From Bradyrhizobium sp. SRL28 (GTDB taxonomy: Bacteria; Pseudomonadota; Alphaproteobacteria; Rhizobiales; Xanthobacteraceae), in the NCBI RefSeq assembly GCF_018596315.1, contig NZ_JAHEAG010000036.1:1-64000 (forward strand): a DNA stretch of 64,000 bases, written 5' to 3'. Position 1 is the first letter of the stretch. Every line of letters begins with the position of its first letter. A model generated the notes under the pieces. The model was not told the origin of the DNA, searched no databases, and saw only the letters and a program-made list of their open reading frames with translations. Shown here piece after piece: positions 26,356-34,836 of this stretch. The translations under genes were made by a program, and so were the position numbers.

Positions 26356-26847
26356 ATGGTTCGAGAAAGCGAAGTCCGCGAGGGCGAAATCACCGTCGAC
26401 ATGCCACCGGCTCGCGATGCCGGGCTCGTGTTCGTCGGCCGCATCCGTACGCCCTGGAAATCGCGGCTGGAGACGCCTCGGCAGGGCCGCCAGGATGGCC
26501 CGGTGTGTCGGCTGGAGATTTTCGAGCCCTGGGTGCCCGCGCTCAAGGGCGTCGACTTCTATGAGAATCTCGAAGTGATCTACTGGTTGCACCAGTCGCG
26601 CCGCGACCTGGTGCTGCAGAGCCCGAAGAACAACCAGAAAACCCGCGGCACCTTCTCGCTGCGCTCGCCGGTGCGGCCCAATCCGATCGGGACCTCGATC
26701 GTGAAGTTCGTCAAGGTCGAAGGCAACGTCATCCTGGTGCGCGGCCTCGACTGTCTCGACGAAACGCCGCTGCTCGACGTCAAACCCGACCGCTGCGAGT
26801 TTACGCCGCTGGCGCCGCCGCAGCCGGGGGATTTCGAGACGGAGTAG
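26356..26847 (+). CDS. trmO: tRNA (N6-threonylcarbamoyladenosine(37)-N6)-methyltransferase TrmO
   Basis: A 163-residue SAM-dependent enzyme that methylates t6A37 of threonine tRNAs. TrmO (YaeB/VirR-type) motifs are present: FVGRIRTPWKSRLETPRQG near the start, LHQSRRDL near the middle, and RGTFSLRSPVRPNPIGTSIV in the SAM-binding region. It is the short form with only the beta-barrel domain. A ribosome-like AGGA lies just before the ATG. A pair of palindromic repeats follows its stop codon. Confidence 0.88.
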   Translation: MVRESEVREGEITVDMPPARDAGLVFVGRIRTPWKSRLETPRQGRQDGPVCRLEIFEPWVPALKGVDFYENLEVIYWLHQSRRDLVLQSPKNNQKTRGTFSLRSPVRPNPIGTSIVKFVKVEGNVILVRGLDCLDETPLLDVKPDRCEFTPLAPPQPGDFETE

Positions 26848-26857
26848 ACTTCTCCCT

Positions 26858-26933
26858 GTCATTGCGAGCGTAGCGAAGCAATCCACTTCTCCACTTGCGG
26901 CACTATGGATTGCTTCGCTGCGCTCGCAATGAC
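26858..26933. repeat. Palindromic repeat 'GTCATTGCGAGC', copy 1
   Basis: Arms GTCATTGCGAGCGTAGCGAA and its near complement TTCGCTGCGCTCGCAATGAC pair around a loop with CAATCCA/TGGATTG. Related copies are at 34741-34822 and 44754-44829. It lies between trmO and a second repeat family. Confidence 0.88.
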
Positions 26934-26939
26934 GAATTC

Positions 26940-27028
26940 GTAGCCCGGATGGAGCGAAGCGTAATCCGGGAAGGTGTCGCAAACGTCGCATAATTCCCCG
27001 GATTGCGCTTCGCTCCATCCGGGCTACG
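26940..27028. repeat. Palindromic repeat 'GTAGCCCGGATGG', diverged copy
   Basis: Shares the outer arms GTAGCCCGGATGGAGC and GCTCCATCCGGGCTAC with the 98-bp copies at 23405 and 24039 but has a different loop. It follows the GTCATTGCGAGC repeat after six bases, giving a tandem of two unlike hairpins between trmO and the HIT gene. Confidence 0.85.
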
Positions 27029-27036
27029 GAAGCGCG

Positions 27037-27456
27037 CTATAGCGCCGCGACCAGCTTGGTCGCGTTGTCCTCCAGCACCTTGACGTCTTCCTTCCGGCTC
27101 GCGGGCGGCAGCAGGGCTACGCCGTCATGGCGCGGCATGACGTGCATGTGCAGGTGGAACACGACTTGCCCGCCGGCGGGCTCGTTGAATTGCTGCACGG
27201 TGATGCCGTCGGCCTTGAAGGCCTTCATGGCGGCGGCGGCGATCTTGTGGGCGGCGCGCGCGACGTGGGCGTAGTCGTCGGGGGTGATATCGAGGATGTT
27301 GCGGGCAGGGGCTTTTGGAATCACCAGCGTATGACCCGGCGAACGCGGCATGATGTCGAGGAAGGCCAGTACATGGTCGTCCTCGTAAACCTTGTGGCAG
27401 GGAAACTCGCCGCGCAGGATTTTTGCGAAGGGGTTGTTGGTGTCATAGGCGGGCAT
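27037..27456 (-). CDS. HIT family hydrolase/transferase
   Basis: A 139-residue histidine-triad protein of the Hint branch, acting on nucleotide phosphoramidates or related adenylates. The active-site H-phi-H-phi-H-phi-phi motif reads HLHMHVMP near residue 101, after an earlier LVIPKAPARNILD segment. Length is usual. It sits behind a DUF482 gene on the same strand with a 51-base gap, so co-transcription is possible. The exact nucleotide substrate is unknown. Confidence 0.92.
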   Translation of the reverse strand: MPAYDTNNPFAKILRGEFPCHKVYEDDHVLAFLDIMPRSPGHTLVIPKAPARNILDITPDDYAHVARAAHKIAAAAMKAFKADGITVQQFNEPAGGQVVFHLHMHVMPRHDGVALLPPASRKEDVKVLEDNATKLVAAL

Positions 27457-27507
27457 GGTTTCTTCCCTCGAGGTTTGATCTCAATTTCACGTCGCCAGCC
27501 TTGTAGG

Positions 27508-28746
27508 TCAAGCCTCGTCGGCGGCCTTGCGGAATGGTCCGGCTTCGGTCAGTTCGCGTCCGGCGGCCGCCACGTAGGCGCGCTCGCGCTTCAGGTAATC
27601 GGCGATCGCGCGGCGCAGGTCGGGATCGGCGATGAAGTGCGCGGAGTAGGTGGTTTGCGGCAGGTAGCCGCGGGCCAGCTTGTGCTCGCCCTGCGCGCCG
27701 GCCTCCACGACCTTGAGGCCGCGCTGGATCGCGAAATCGATCGCCTGATAGTAGCAGACCTCGAAATGCAGGAATGGGTGATGCTCGACGGCGCCCCAGT
27801 TGCGGCCGAACAATGTGTCCGAGCCGATGAAATTGATGGCGCCGGCGATCCAGCGGCCGTTGCGCTTGGCCATCACCAGCAGCACGTCGCGGCTCATGCT
27901 CTCGCCGATCAGCGAGAAGAATTTCCGCGTGAGATAAGGCCGGCCCCATTTGCGCGAGCCGGTCTCCATGTAGAACGCGAAGAACGCGTCCCAGGCGTCC
28001 TCGGTGATGTCACTGCCGGTCAGATGATGGATCGTGATTCCGGCGGACGTAGCCTCGCGCCGCTCGCGCTTGATCGCCTTGCGATGACGCGAGTTCAGCG
28101 AGGTCAGGAAATCGTCAAAAGTCCCGTAGCCTTCATTGTGCCAGTGAAACTGCTGATCGTTGCGCAGCAGGAAGCCGTGTTCGCCTAAAAACTTCGCTTC
28201 CGTCTCCGGGGCGAAGGTTACATGCACGGAGGAAGCGTTGGTCGCGTTGCAGAGCGCCATCAGTCCGCTCGCCAGCGCGGTTCCGATCCGCTCGCGATCA
28301 ACGTCGCTGCGGATCAACAGCCGTGGTCCGGTGGCAGGTGTGAAGGGGACGGAGGCCTGCAGCTTCGGGTAATAGCGTCCGCCGGCACGCTCATAGGCAT
28401 CCGCCCAGCCGCGGTCGAAGACATATTCGCCTTGCGAATGCGATTTCAGGTAGCAGGGCACGATACCGGCGATCTCGCCATCGAGCCGTGCCAGCAGATG
28501 TCGCGGACCCCAGCCGGTGCGGGCGCAGGCCGAGCCGGAGGCTTCGGCGGCTGCGAAAAAGGTGTGAGAAACGAAGGGGTTATAGGCAGGCTTGCAGGCA
28601 TCGCTTTGAGACCCGCTCGCAGCCAGCGTGTCGAGATTTTCGAGCCCGTTCGGGTCGCCAGGAGGATTGGCGCAGGCGTCCCAATCCGCAGCCTTGATGT
28701 CGCTGGCGGAGGGGACAGCTTCGAGAGTGATTTCGGATGACGCCAT
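27508..28746 (-). CDS. GNAT-fold DUF482 family protein (FemAB-like acyltransferase)
   Basis: A 412-residue cytosolic protein of the DUF482 (peptidogalycan-biosynthesis) group, whose core is related to FemAB/GNAT acyltransferases. Family segments visible are FVSHTFFAAAEASGSACART near 60, LNSRHRKAIKRERREA near 230, and the later FIGSDTLFGRNWGAVEHHPFLHFE region near 310. Biochemical function is not firmly known. It ends 51 bases before the HIT gene. The ATG at 28746 follows a short gap shared with the GDPD gene on the same strand. Confidence 0.82.
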   Translation of the reverse strand: MASSEITLEAVPSASDIKAADWDACANPPGDPNGLENLDTLAASGSQSDACKPAYNPFVSHTFFAAAEASGSACARTGWGPRHLLARLDGEIAGIVPCYLKSHSQGEYVFDRGWADAYERAGGRYYPKLQASVPFTPATGPRLLIRSDVDRERIGTALASGLMALCNATNASSVHVTFAPETEAKFLGEHGFLLRNDQQFHWHNEGYGTFDDFLTSLNSRHRKAIKRERREATSAGITIHHLTGSDITEDAWDAFFAFYMETGSRKWGRPYLTRKFFSLIGESMSRDVLLVMAKRNGRWIAGAINFIGSDTLFGRNWGAVEHHPFLHFEVCYYQAIDFAIQRGLKVVEAGAQGEHKLARGYLPQTTYSAHFIADPDLRRAIADYLKRERAYVAAAGRELTEAGPFRKAADEA

Positions 28747-28853
28747 CTAGAAATTCAAAACCGGTCCCATTGTGCGATCAGCCATCGCGCATGGTGGCCA
28801 ACGTTTCAAAGATCGTGCATCGGGCGGGCGAGTTCAAGGTGGGCGGCTGCGCA

Positions 28854-29606
28854 TCAGGTTCCCGGCAGGAACCCCTCGAAGATCATCTGGTCAGCGGTGC
28901 GCATGGCGCGAGCGCGCTGCTCCGGCGTGCGCACGGTCCAGGCCAGCAGCGGCAGCCCAAAAATGTTGCGGGTGATCCAGGGGGCGGCTGCCGGCAGCTC
29001 GTCCACCCAATAGGCGACGAAATGCGGCCGGCTGTGGAAGGCGTGGCGCAGATGCGTCATGCCGTGGCGCTGTTCGGCGGAGGCTTCCGGCCACTCCTCG
29101 GCGGTATATTCGCGCTCCGCCACGATGCCGCGCGCGCGGCCCGGGATCAATTCGCGCAGCGCCACTACCTGGTCCGGATCGAAGGACATGCCGACCGCAG
29201 GTCCGGAATAGGAGCGAAGCACCTCCGCCATCCGCTTCACCAGCCGGCGGTCACCATCGAAATGGCTTTTGACCTCGATCACCAGCGGCACGCGGCCGGC
29301 GACGAGCGAACAGAGATCGCCGAGCGTCATCATCCGCTCAGGCGTGTTCTTGAACGCAACCGCCTTCAGTTCGGCCGCGGTCTTGCCGAGCAACGCGCCG
29401 GAGCCCTCGGTGAGGCGGCCGAGTGCATTGTCATGATGCACCATCGCCTCACCGTCAGACGAAAGCTGGATGTCGCATTCGATGGCGAAATTGCCGTCGG
29501 CGGCGGCCTGCGCGGCCGCCGGCATGTTCTCGACGATGCCGCGCGAAATATCATGAAGGCCGCGGTGGGCGACCGGACGCGCCGTCAGCCAGTCCGGAGC
29601 ACGCAT
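28854..29606 (-). CDS. Glycerophosphodiester phosphodiesterase family protein
   Basis: A 250-residue GDPD that should hydrolyse glycerophosphodiesters to glycerol-3-phosphate and an alcohol. The N-terminal VAHRGLHD has the catalytic His, IECDIQLSSDG the metal-ligand Glu and Asp, and MVHHDNALGRLT the second His. No signal peptide is evident, so it is cytosolic. ATG 29606 starts at MRAPDWLT; the frame is open upstream only because it overlaps the RidA gene in another frame. It follows the RidA gene with a 14-base gap. Confidence 0.9.
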   Translation of the reverse strand: MRAPDWLTARPVAHRGLHDISRGIVENMPAAAQAAADGNFAIECDIQLSSDGEAMVHHDNALGRLTEGSGALLGKTAAELKAVAFKNTPERMMTLGDLCSLVAGRVPLVIEVKSHFDGDRRLVKRMAEVLRSYSGPAVGMSFDPDQVVALRELIPGRARGIVAEREYTAEEWPEASAEQRHGMTHLRHAFHSRPHFVAYWVDELPAAAPWITRNIFGLPLLAWTVRTPEQRARAMRTADQMIFEGFLPGT

Positions 29607-29620
29607 CAGGGGCGCTCCGC

Positions 29621-30088
29621 TCAGGACACCTCGAAGATGGCGTCCACCTCGACGGCGGCATCCGAGGGTAGCGAAGCGACGCCGACGGTGGTGCGGGCAT
29701 GCCGGCCCTTGTCGCCGAAAGCCGTTACCATCAGGTCGGAGGCGCCGTTGAGCACCTTGGGTCCGTCGAGGAAGTCGGGCGCGGAATTGATGAAGCCGCC
29801 GAGCCTGACCACGCGGACCACCTTGTCGAGATCGCCGAGCGCGGCCTTGACCTGGGCCAGCAGGTTGACGCCACAGCCCTGCGCCGCGGCGTAGCCCTGT
29901 TCGATGGTGACGCCGGCGCCTAACTTGCCCTTGGCGATCAGCTTGCCTTCCGCGTTGGCGCACACCTGGCCGGAGATGAACAGCAAATTGCCTGATCGTA
30001 CGAAGCCGACGTAATTCGCCATCGGGGTGCGCGGCTCGTTCAGGACGATGCCTTGCGCCGTCAGCTTCTGTTCGACCGTACCCGCCAT
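29621..30088 (-). CDS. RidA family protein (YjgF/YER057c/UK114)
   Basis: A 155-residue protein of the RidA superfamily, which hydrolyses reactive enamine/imine intermediates. The signature C-terminal motif Gly/Ala with Arg is visible in KGRHARTTVGVASLPSDAAV, along with an early NYVGFVRSGNLLFISGQV segment. This is the longer RidA subgroup with a ~155-residue chain. ATG 30088 starts at MAGTVEQ. A second, shorter RidA lies at 34328-34729. It is the first gene of a pair with the GDPD gene. Confidence 0.9.
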   Translation of the reverse strand: MAGTVEQKLTAQGIVLNEPRTPMANYVGFVRSGNLLFISGQVCANAEGKLIAKGKLGAGVTIEQGYAAAQGCGVNLLAQVKAALGDLDKVVRVVRLGGFINSAPDFLDGPKVLNGASDLMVTAFGDKGRHARTTVGVASLPSDAAVEVDAIFEVS

Positions 30089-30341
30089 TGTTTTCCGTCC
30101 CCGCTTGATGTGACCGTTCCTGACCAACCGTCAGGCGCGCATTGTTTCGCGCATCGCGCTTTCTCTTGCAAGTGACGGTGGATCCGCGTCCCGCGCCGCG
30201 ATCGAGGCGGATCCTGCCGAAAATGCCGGAAAACACGGTGCTTCGGCATCTAATTCTTGCGTTTTCGTGACCCCGCCCTAGTTGCGACGCAATGGAGCCA
30301 TCACTAATGTGACCGAATCTCCCTCGAGGAAAAAACTGGAC

Positions 30342-31208
30342 ATGGCTAGCTCGTTCCCGATTCCGGTCCGTGCTTTGGTGTTCTCAGCCGCCGCGACCCT
30401 GATATCCGGCTTCGCAAGCGGACCGGCGATGGCCGGCGCCAGCGGGCCGTTTCTCTCCCATCAGGCGCTGTATGAATTGAAGCTGGTCAAGTCGCGCGGG
30501 TCCAACGCGATATCGGGTGCGCGCGGGCGCATCCTCTACAATTTTTCGGGCAGCGCCTGCGAGGGCTACACGTCCGAATTTCGCCAGGTGTCGGAGCTCG
30601 ACAGTGGCGAGGGCAAGCTGACGCTGAGCGATCTGCGCTCGCATTCCTGGGAAGATGGCGCGGGCAAGAGCTACCGTTTCAAGATCGATACGCGGATGAA
30701 CGATGCCGATTCCACCCCGATCGATGGCATGGCGGAGCGTGTCGGCGACCGCATCACGGTCAAGCTGAAACAGCCCGTTGCGAAGACGTTCGAGCTCGAC
30801 GGCAAGACCGTATTCCCGACCGAGCAGATCCAGCACATCATCGCCGCCGCGCGCGCGGGCAAATCGGTGCTGGAGCTGATGGTCTATGACGGCTCCGACA
30901 ATGGCGAGAAGGTCTACAATACGCTGTCGGTGATCGGGCAGCCGATTCCGGGCACCCGCAGCATCGCTTCCCCCGATCCCTCGACCGCCAACGACCAGAT
31001 GAAGACGCTGACCCGCTGGCCCGTGACCGTGAGCTATTACGATCGCGACGCCAAGGCCAAGGACGGCGAACAGACGCCGGTTTACGCGATGTCGTTCGAG
31101 CTGTTCGAGAATGGCGTCTCCCGCGCGCTGGTGCTCGACTACAACGATTTCGTGATCGCGGGCGCGATGGGCCGGTTCGACGTCAGGGATTCCAAGCCGT
31201 GTAAGTGA
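30342..31208 (+). CDS. eipB: Cell envelope integrity protein EipB (DUF1849)
   Basis: A 288-residue periplasmic protein. A signal peptide (about 1-31, PAMAGA) precedes the 14-strand 'beta-spiral' domain known from Brucella EipB, which supports cell envelope integrity. The pair of conserved Cys is present, one in SACEGYTSEF and one in the final SKPCK, matching the disulfide of the family. ATG 30342 (MASSFPIPV) follows CGAGGA; an in-frame ATG at 30282 would put 20 polar residues before the signal. It is divergent from the RidA gene. Confidence 0.88.
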   Translation: MASSFPIPVRALVFSAAATLISGFASGPAMAGASGPFLSHQALYELKLVKSRGSNAISGARGRILYNFSGSACEGYTSEFRQVSELDSGEGKLTLSDLRSHSWEDGAGKSYRFKIDTRMNDADSTPIDGMAERVGDRITVKLKQPVAKTFELDGKTVFPTEQIQHIIAAARAGKSVLELMVYDGSDNGEKVYNTLSVIGQPIPGTRSIASPDPSTANDQMKTLTRWPVTVSYYDRDAKAKDGEQTPVYAMSFELFENGVSRALVLDYNDFVIAGAMGRFDVRDSKPCK

Positions 31209-31224
31209 CGGCACCGGCTGCCGG

Positions 31225-31443
31225 TCATCCGCGCGTGAAGTCGCGGGGCTTCAATCCGAGCGCCTTGACAGCTGGCTCCGGAAGCGGCCCCCAGGCTTCG
31301 ACCCTTTCGTTCGGGGCCATCATGGCGGCGATAATTGCCTCGGCCTTTGCCGGATCCTGTTCAGCCACAAAGTAGACCGAGCGAACGGGCGAACCGCCTC
31401 CCAACGGTTCAGTTGTTACGAGGACAACCTGACCATTTGCCAT
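31225..31443 (-). CDS. Small hypothetical protein
   Basis: A 72-residue soluble protein starting MANGQVVLVTTEPLGGGSPV, with the later AEQDPAKAEAIIAAMMAPNE suggesting a helix. A GTG at 31458 would add five residues. I recognise no family. It is convergent with eipB (16-base gap) and divergent from nfeD. Codon use resembles its neighbours, which supports a real gene; its function is unknown. Confidence 0.5.
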   Translation of the reverse strand: MANGQVVLVTTEPLGGGSPVRSVYFVAEQDPAKAEAIIAAMMAPNERVEAWGPLPEPAVKALGLKPRDFTRG

Positions 31444-31599
31444 GGCTTGATATACCACTGACGCGGTGCCGTTTCCACGACGGTGAAAGCTGATCTCCGC
31501 GAGCCCGATTCACCGGGAAACGCTGCGGACCGCCAATCCCTGATATATTGAGGTTCGAGGAGGACACCCCCATATCATCTCGATAAGGGAGTCCTTGCT

Positions 31600-33006
31600 G
31601 TGCAGAACGTACAGGCGACTCTTGTTGCGGCCGCTGCAGCGGTAGCTCTGGTTGTCTCTTCCCTTGCCGCCCCGGCGGGGGAAGCCAGCAACAACCTTGC
31701 GCTGACCGTCTCGGTCGAAGGCGCGATCGGGCCGGCAACGGCCCGTTACGTGAAAGACGCTCTGACCAAGGCAAGCGAGCGACATGCCGAAATTGTCGTT
31801 CTGCGTTTGAATACACCCGGCGGTCTCTCAACCAGCATGCGCGAGATTATCGCGGACGTGCTGGCGTCGCGCGTTCCTGTCGTCGGCTACGTTGCCCCCT
31901 CCGGAGCCCATGCGGCCAGCGCCGGAACCTATATCCTCTACGCCACGCATATCGCGGCCATGGCGCCGGGCACCAATCTCGGAGCGGCGACGCCGGTGCA
32001 GATCGGCGGTCCGCTGCCGGGTCTGCCTGACGCTACCCCAGACAAGGGCGGTAAGGACAAGAAGGACGGCGGCGACCAGCAGCCGAAGACAAAGGATGCC
32101 ATGACGGCGAAGGCGACGAACGACGCCGTCGCCCTGATCCGCAGTCTTGCCGAGATGCGCGGCCGCAACGCCGATTGGGCGGAGAAAGCGGTGCGGGAGG
32201 CCGCCAGCCTGTCCGCCAATGCCGCATTGCAGGCGAACGTCATCGACCTCGTCGCACGCGATCCGGCCGACCTGCTCAGGCAGATCGATGGCCGCACGGT
32301 CGAGGTTGCGGGTGGCGAGACGCGGCAGCTGGCGACCAGGGACGCCGGGCGTGAAGCGGTCGATCCCGGATTGATCTTGCGATTTCTGAGGGTGATCACC
32401 GATCCCAACGTCGCCTTCATTCTCATGCTGGTCGGCATCTACGGCGTGATTTTCGAACTTTCCTCGCCCGGTGCGGTCGCGCCGGGGGTGATCGGCACGA
32501 TCTGTCTGTTATTGGGCCTTTATGCGCTCAACATGCTGCCCGTCAACTATGCGGGCCTCGGTCTGATCCTGCTGGGGATCACGCTTCTGGTCATCGAAGT
32601 CTTCAATCCGACCGTGGTGCTCGGCCTCGGCGGGATCGTCGCATTCGTGCTCGGAGCAGTGATGTTGTTCGAGCCCGAAGCGCCCGGATTCCGGCTGTCA
32701 TGGCCGGTGATCGGCGTCACGGCGGCGATCTTCATCGGCCTGATCCTGGTTGTTCTCGGCTCGCTTCGACGTGCCCAAAAAGGCCCTGTGCGCCTCGGCG
32801 CGCAAGCCATGCGCGGCCTGACTGCCGAAATCCTCGACTGGTCCGAGAGCGAAGGCCACGTCTTCGCCCATGGTGAGCGCTGGCAGGCGCGCGGCACCGA
32901 AGCCTTCAAGCCCGGAGAGGTGGTCGAGGTGGCCAACATCAAAGATTTGACGCTGGTGGTACGGCGTCGACCGGCGCTCACCATCCGCGAAGGAGATACG
33001 TCATGA
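31600..33006 (+). CDS. nfeD: NfeD-type membrane serine protease (ClpP class)
   Basis: A 468-residue protein with a signal sequence (about 1-28), an N-terminal Clp-like serine protease domain and a C-terminal NfeD membrane and OB region. PSGAHAASAGTYIL contains the nucleophile Ser of the SAG motif; a downstream Lys (near NDAVALIRSLAEMRG) would complete a Ser-Lys dyad as in archaeal 1510-N, which cleaves the C terminus of stomatin. Four to five membrane helices span about 260-390. It begins at GTG 31600 and overlaps the slipin gene by ATGA, the classic nfeD-slipin operon. Confidence 0.9.
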   Translation: MQNVQATLVAAAAAVALVVSSLAAPAGEASNNLALTVSVEGAIGPATARYVKDALTKASERHAEIVVLRLNTPGGLSTSMREIIADVLASRVPVVGYVAPSGAHAASAGTYILYATHIAAMAPGTNLGAATPVQIGGPLPGLPDATPDKGGKDKKDGGDQQPKTKDAMTAKATNDAVALIRSLAEMRGRNADWAEKAVREAASLSANAALQANVIDLVARDPADLLRQIDGRTVEVAGGETRQLATRDAGREAVDPGLILRFLRVITDPNVAFILMLVGIYGVIFELSSPGAVAPGVIGTICLLLGLYALNMLPVNYAGLGLILLGITLLVIEVFNPTVVLGLGGIVAFVLGAVMLFEPEAPGFRLSWPVIGVTAAIFIGLILVVLGSLRRAQKGPVRLGAQAMRGLTAEILDWSESEGHVFAHGERWQARGTEAFKPGEVVEVANIKDLTLVVRRRPALTIREGDTS

Positions 33007-33767
33007 TACTTGATTATTTGACTTATGGGGCGCTCGCGGTCGTCGTGGTCCTGTTTCTGGCCTCGGCCATTCGCATCCTGCGCGAATACGAGCGCGGCGT
33101 CGTGTTCACGCTCGGCCGCTTCACCGGTGTGAAGGGCCCGGGATTCATCATCCTGATTCCGGTCGTGCAGCAGATGGTGAAGGTCGATCTCAGGGTGATG
33201 GTGCAGGTCGTGCCGCCGCAGGACGTAATTTCGCGCGACAACGTTTCGGTCAAGGTCAATGCCGTTCTTTACTTCCGCATCATCGATCCCGAACGCGCGA
33301 TCATCAAGGTCGGCGATTACATGGCCGCGACCAGCCAACTGGCGCAGACCACGCTGCGCTCGGTGCTAGGCAAGCACGAACTGGACGAGATGCTTGCCGA
33401 ACGAGACCGGCTTAACGCCGACGTCCAGGAGATCCTCGATCAGCAGACCGACGTCTGGGGCATCAAGGTCACCACCGTCGAGATCAAGGATATCGATCTC
33501 AATGAAACCATGGTGCGCGCGATTGCCAAGCAGGCCGAGGCAGAGCGGTTGCGGCGCGCCAAGGTGATCAATGCAATGGGCGAGCAGCAGGCCGCCGAGA
33601 AGCTCGTCGAGGCCGGCCGAACGCTTGCGCGGGAGCCGCAGGCGATGCAGCTGCGCTATTTCGCGGCGCTGCACGACATTGCCGGCGAGCGATCCTCGAC
33701 CGTGGTCTTTCCGCTGCCGATGGATTTGCTTGGCCATATGACCCAGCGGCGGAACGAAGCAACGTGA
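33003..33767 (+). CDS. Slipin / SPFH domain stomatin-like protein
   Basis: A 254-residue SPFH-domain protein with an N-terminal membrane hairpin (about 5-23) and a stomatin core (EYERGVVFTLGRFTGVKGPG; DNVSVKVNAVLYFRI). The C-terminal ~60 residues hold a coiled-coil (AKQAEAERLRRAKVINAMGE). In the family, stomatins form ring assemblies at membranes and are cleaved by the partner NfeD protease. It starts within the nfeD stop codon (ATGA at 33003-33006), so translation is coupled. Confidence 0.94.
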   Translation: MILDYLTYGALAVVVVLFLASAIRILREYERGVVFTLGRFTGVKGPGFIILIPVVQQMVKVDLRVMVQVVPPQDVISRDNVSVKVNAVLYFRIIDPERAIIKVGDYMAATSQLAQTTLRSVLGKHELDEMLAERDRLNADVQEILDQQTDVWGIKVTTVEIKDIDLNETMVRAIAKQAEAERLRRAKVINAMGEQQAAEKLVEAGRTLAREPQAMQLRYFAALHDIAGERSSTVVFPLPMDLLGHMTQRRNEAT

Positions 33768-33895
33768 CTTTGGTTGTTGCCGGCAACAAGCCAATCGCGT
33801 GATGTCGCCCGACGGGTCAAGATCGCTGATCTATCGATGCAGCCCGACAATCGGCTAGAAAGTTCGGCTGAATCCGCCAACCAGGGAGAGCCACG

Positions 33896-34189
33896 ATGGC
33901 AACCTATGTCGTGCTTGGCAACTTCACTGACCAGGGAATCCGCGCTGCCAAGGACTCACCGAAGCGGGCAGAGGCTTTCAAGAAAATGGCCGAGACCTTC
34001 GGGATCACCGTAAAGGAGCTGTTCTGGACGCAGGGACGATATGATGTTGTGACAGTCCTCGATGCGCCGGATGAATTTTCCGCCATGACGCTTAGCCTCA
34101 GTCTTGGCGCCCTTGGCAATGTTCGCACCGAGTCGTTGCGTGCCTTCTCGGCGGCGGACATGACCAAGGTTGTCGGCAAGATGCTCTGA
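33896..34189 (+). CDS. GYD domain protein
   Basis: A 97-residue protein with the GYD (ferredoxin-like) pattern: YVVLGNFTDQGIRAAKDSPK near the start and ELFWTQGRYDVVTVLDAPD (GRYDV) in the middle. No catalytic residue is known for this small family, which often occurs as a stand-alone domain. AGGGAGAGCC precedes the ATG. It follows the slipin gene by 128 bases and precedes a RidA gene on the same strand. Confidence 0.82.
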   Translation: MATYVVLGNFTDQGIRAAKDSPKRAEAFKKMAETFGITVKELFWTQGRYDVVTVLDAPDEFSAMTLSLSLGALGNVRTESLRAFSAADMTKVVGKML

Positions 34190-34327
34190 CGGCCGCTGCG
34201 CGGTTCGACCATCCCTTCAAGCCGCGGCCTGGCCTTCCGTCATGCCATCGGCGAGGATCGGTCTGGTCGAGAGCGCCGGACCCGGATACGCTTCGGCCCC
34301 AATCATGCACGTCAGGGAGGCGCAAAC

Positions 34328-34729
34328 ATGAGCAAGCTCGAACATATCAGGCCAAGCGGACTTCACCACAATCCGGCTTACTCTCACGTCGTCGTCGCGT
34401 CAGGTGCGCGCACGATCTACATCGCGGGACAGGTATCCACCGACGATGAGGGACGGGTGGTCGGCGAGGGTGATCTGGCCGCGCAGACGACGCAGGTGAT
34501 GCACAATATTGGTCTGGCGCTGAAAGCCGCCGGTGCGAGTTATGGCAACATCGTGAAGATCACGACCTTCGTCGTCGGCTACAAGCCGGAGCTCCGTCCC
34601 ATCATCGGCAAGGCGCGCTCGGCCTTCTTTGAAGGCATGGAGCCGCCGGCGAGCACGCTCGTCGGCGTAACGGCGCTTGCGGCCCCTGAATGGCTGATCG
34701 AGATTGAGGCAGTGGCCGTCGTCGATTGA
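34328..34729 (+). CDS. RidA family protein
   Basis: A 133-residue RidA-like protein of the normal single-domain size. Signature segments are SHVVVASGARTIYIAGQVST and MEPPASTLVGVTALAAPEWLIEIEA, the latter near the position where active RidA has an Arg for carboxylate contact; that Arg is not obvious, so the subgroup may not be an imine deaminase. GGGAGG lies eight bases before the ATG. The gene is followed by a palindromic repeat. Confidence 0.87.
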   Translation: MSKLEHIRPSGLHHNPAYSHVVVASGARTIYIAGQVSTDDEGRVVGEGDLAAQTTQVMHNIGLALKAAGASYGNIVKITTFVVGYKPELRPIIGKARSAFFEGMEPPASTLVGVTALAAPEWLIEIEAVAVVD

Positions 34730-34740
34730 TGTTTTTTTCC

Positions 34741-34822
34741 GTCATTGCGAGGAGCGAAGCGACGAAGCAATCCATCTATCCCCGGGTGGTGAGGTGGATT
34801 GCTTCGCTTCGCTCGCAATGAC
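34741..34822. repeat. Palindromic repeat 'GTCATTGCGAGC', copy 2
   Basis: GTCATTGCGAGGAGCGAAGC and GCTTCGCTTCGCTCGCAATG pair as long arms with CAATCCA/TGGATTG inside. It sits 11 bases past the RidA stop codon and just before the dinB stop on the other strand, so it lies between two convergent genes. See copies at 26858 and 44754. Confidence 0.85.
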
Positions 34823-34836
34823 GGGGAGAGAGCGGT

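Noticed and set aside
23405..27028. Repeats that might be read as a CRISPR array
   Set aside because: The copies are long palindromes at irregular spacing with genes between them and no cas genes nearby.
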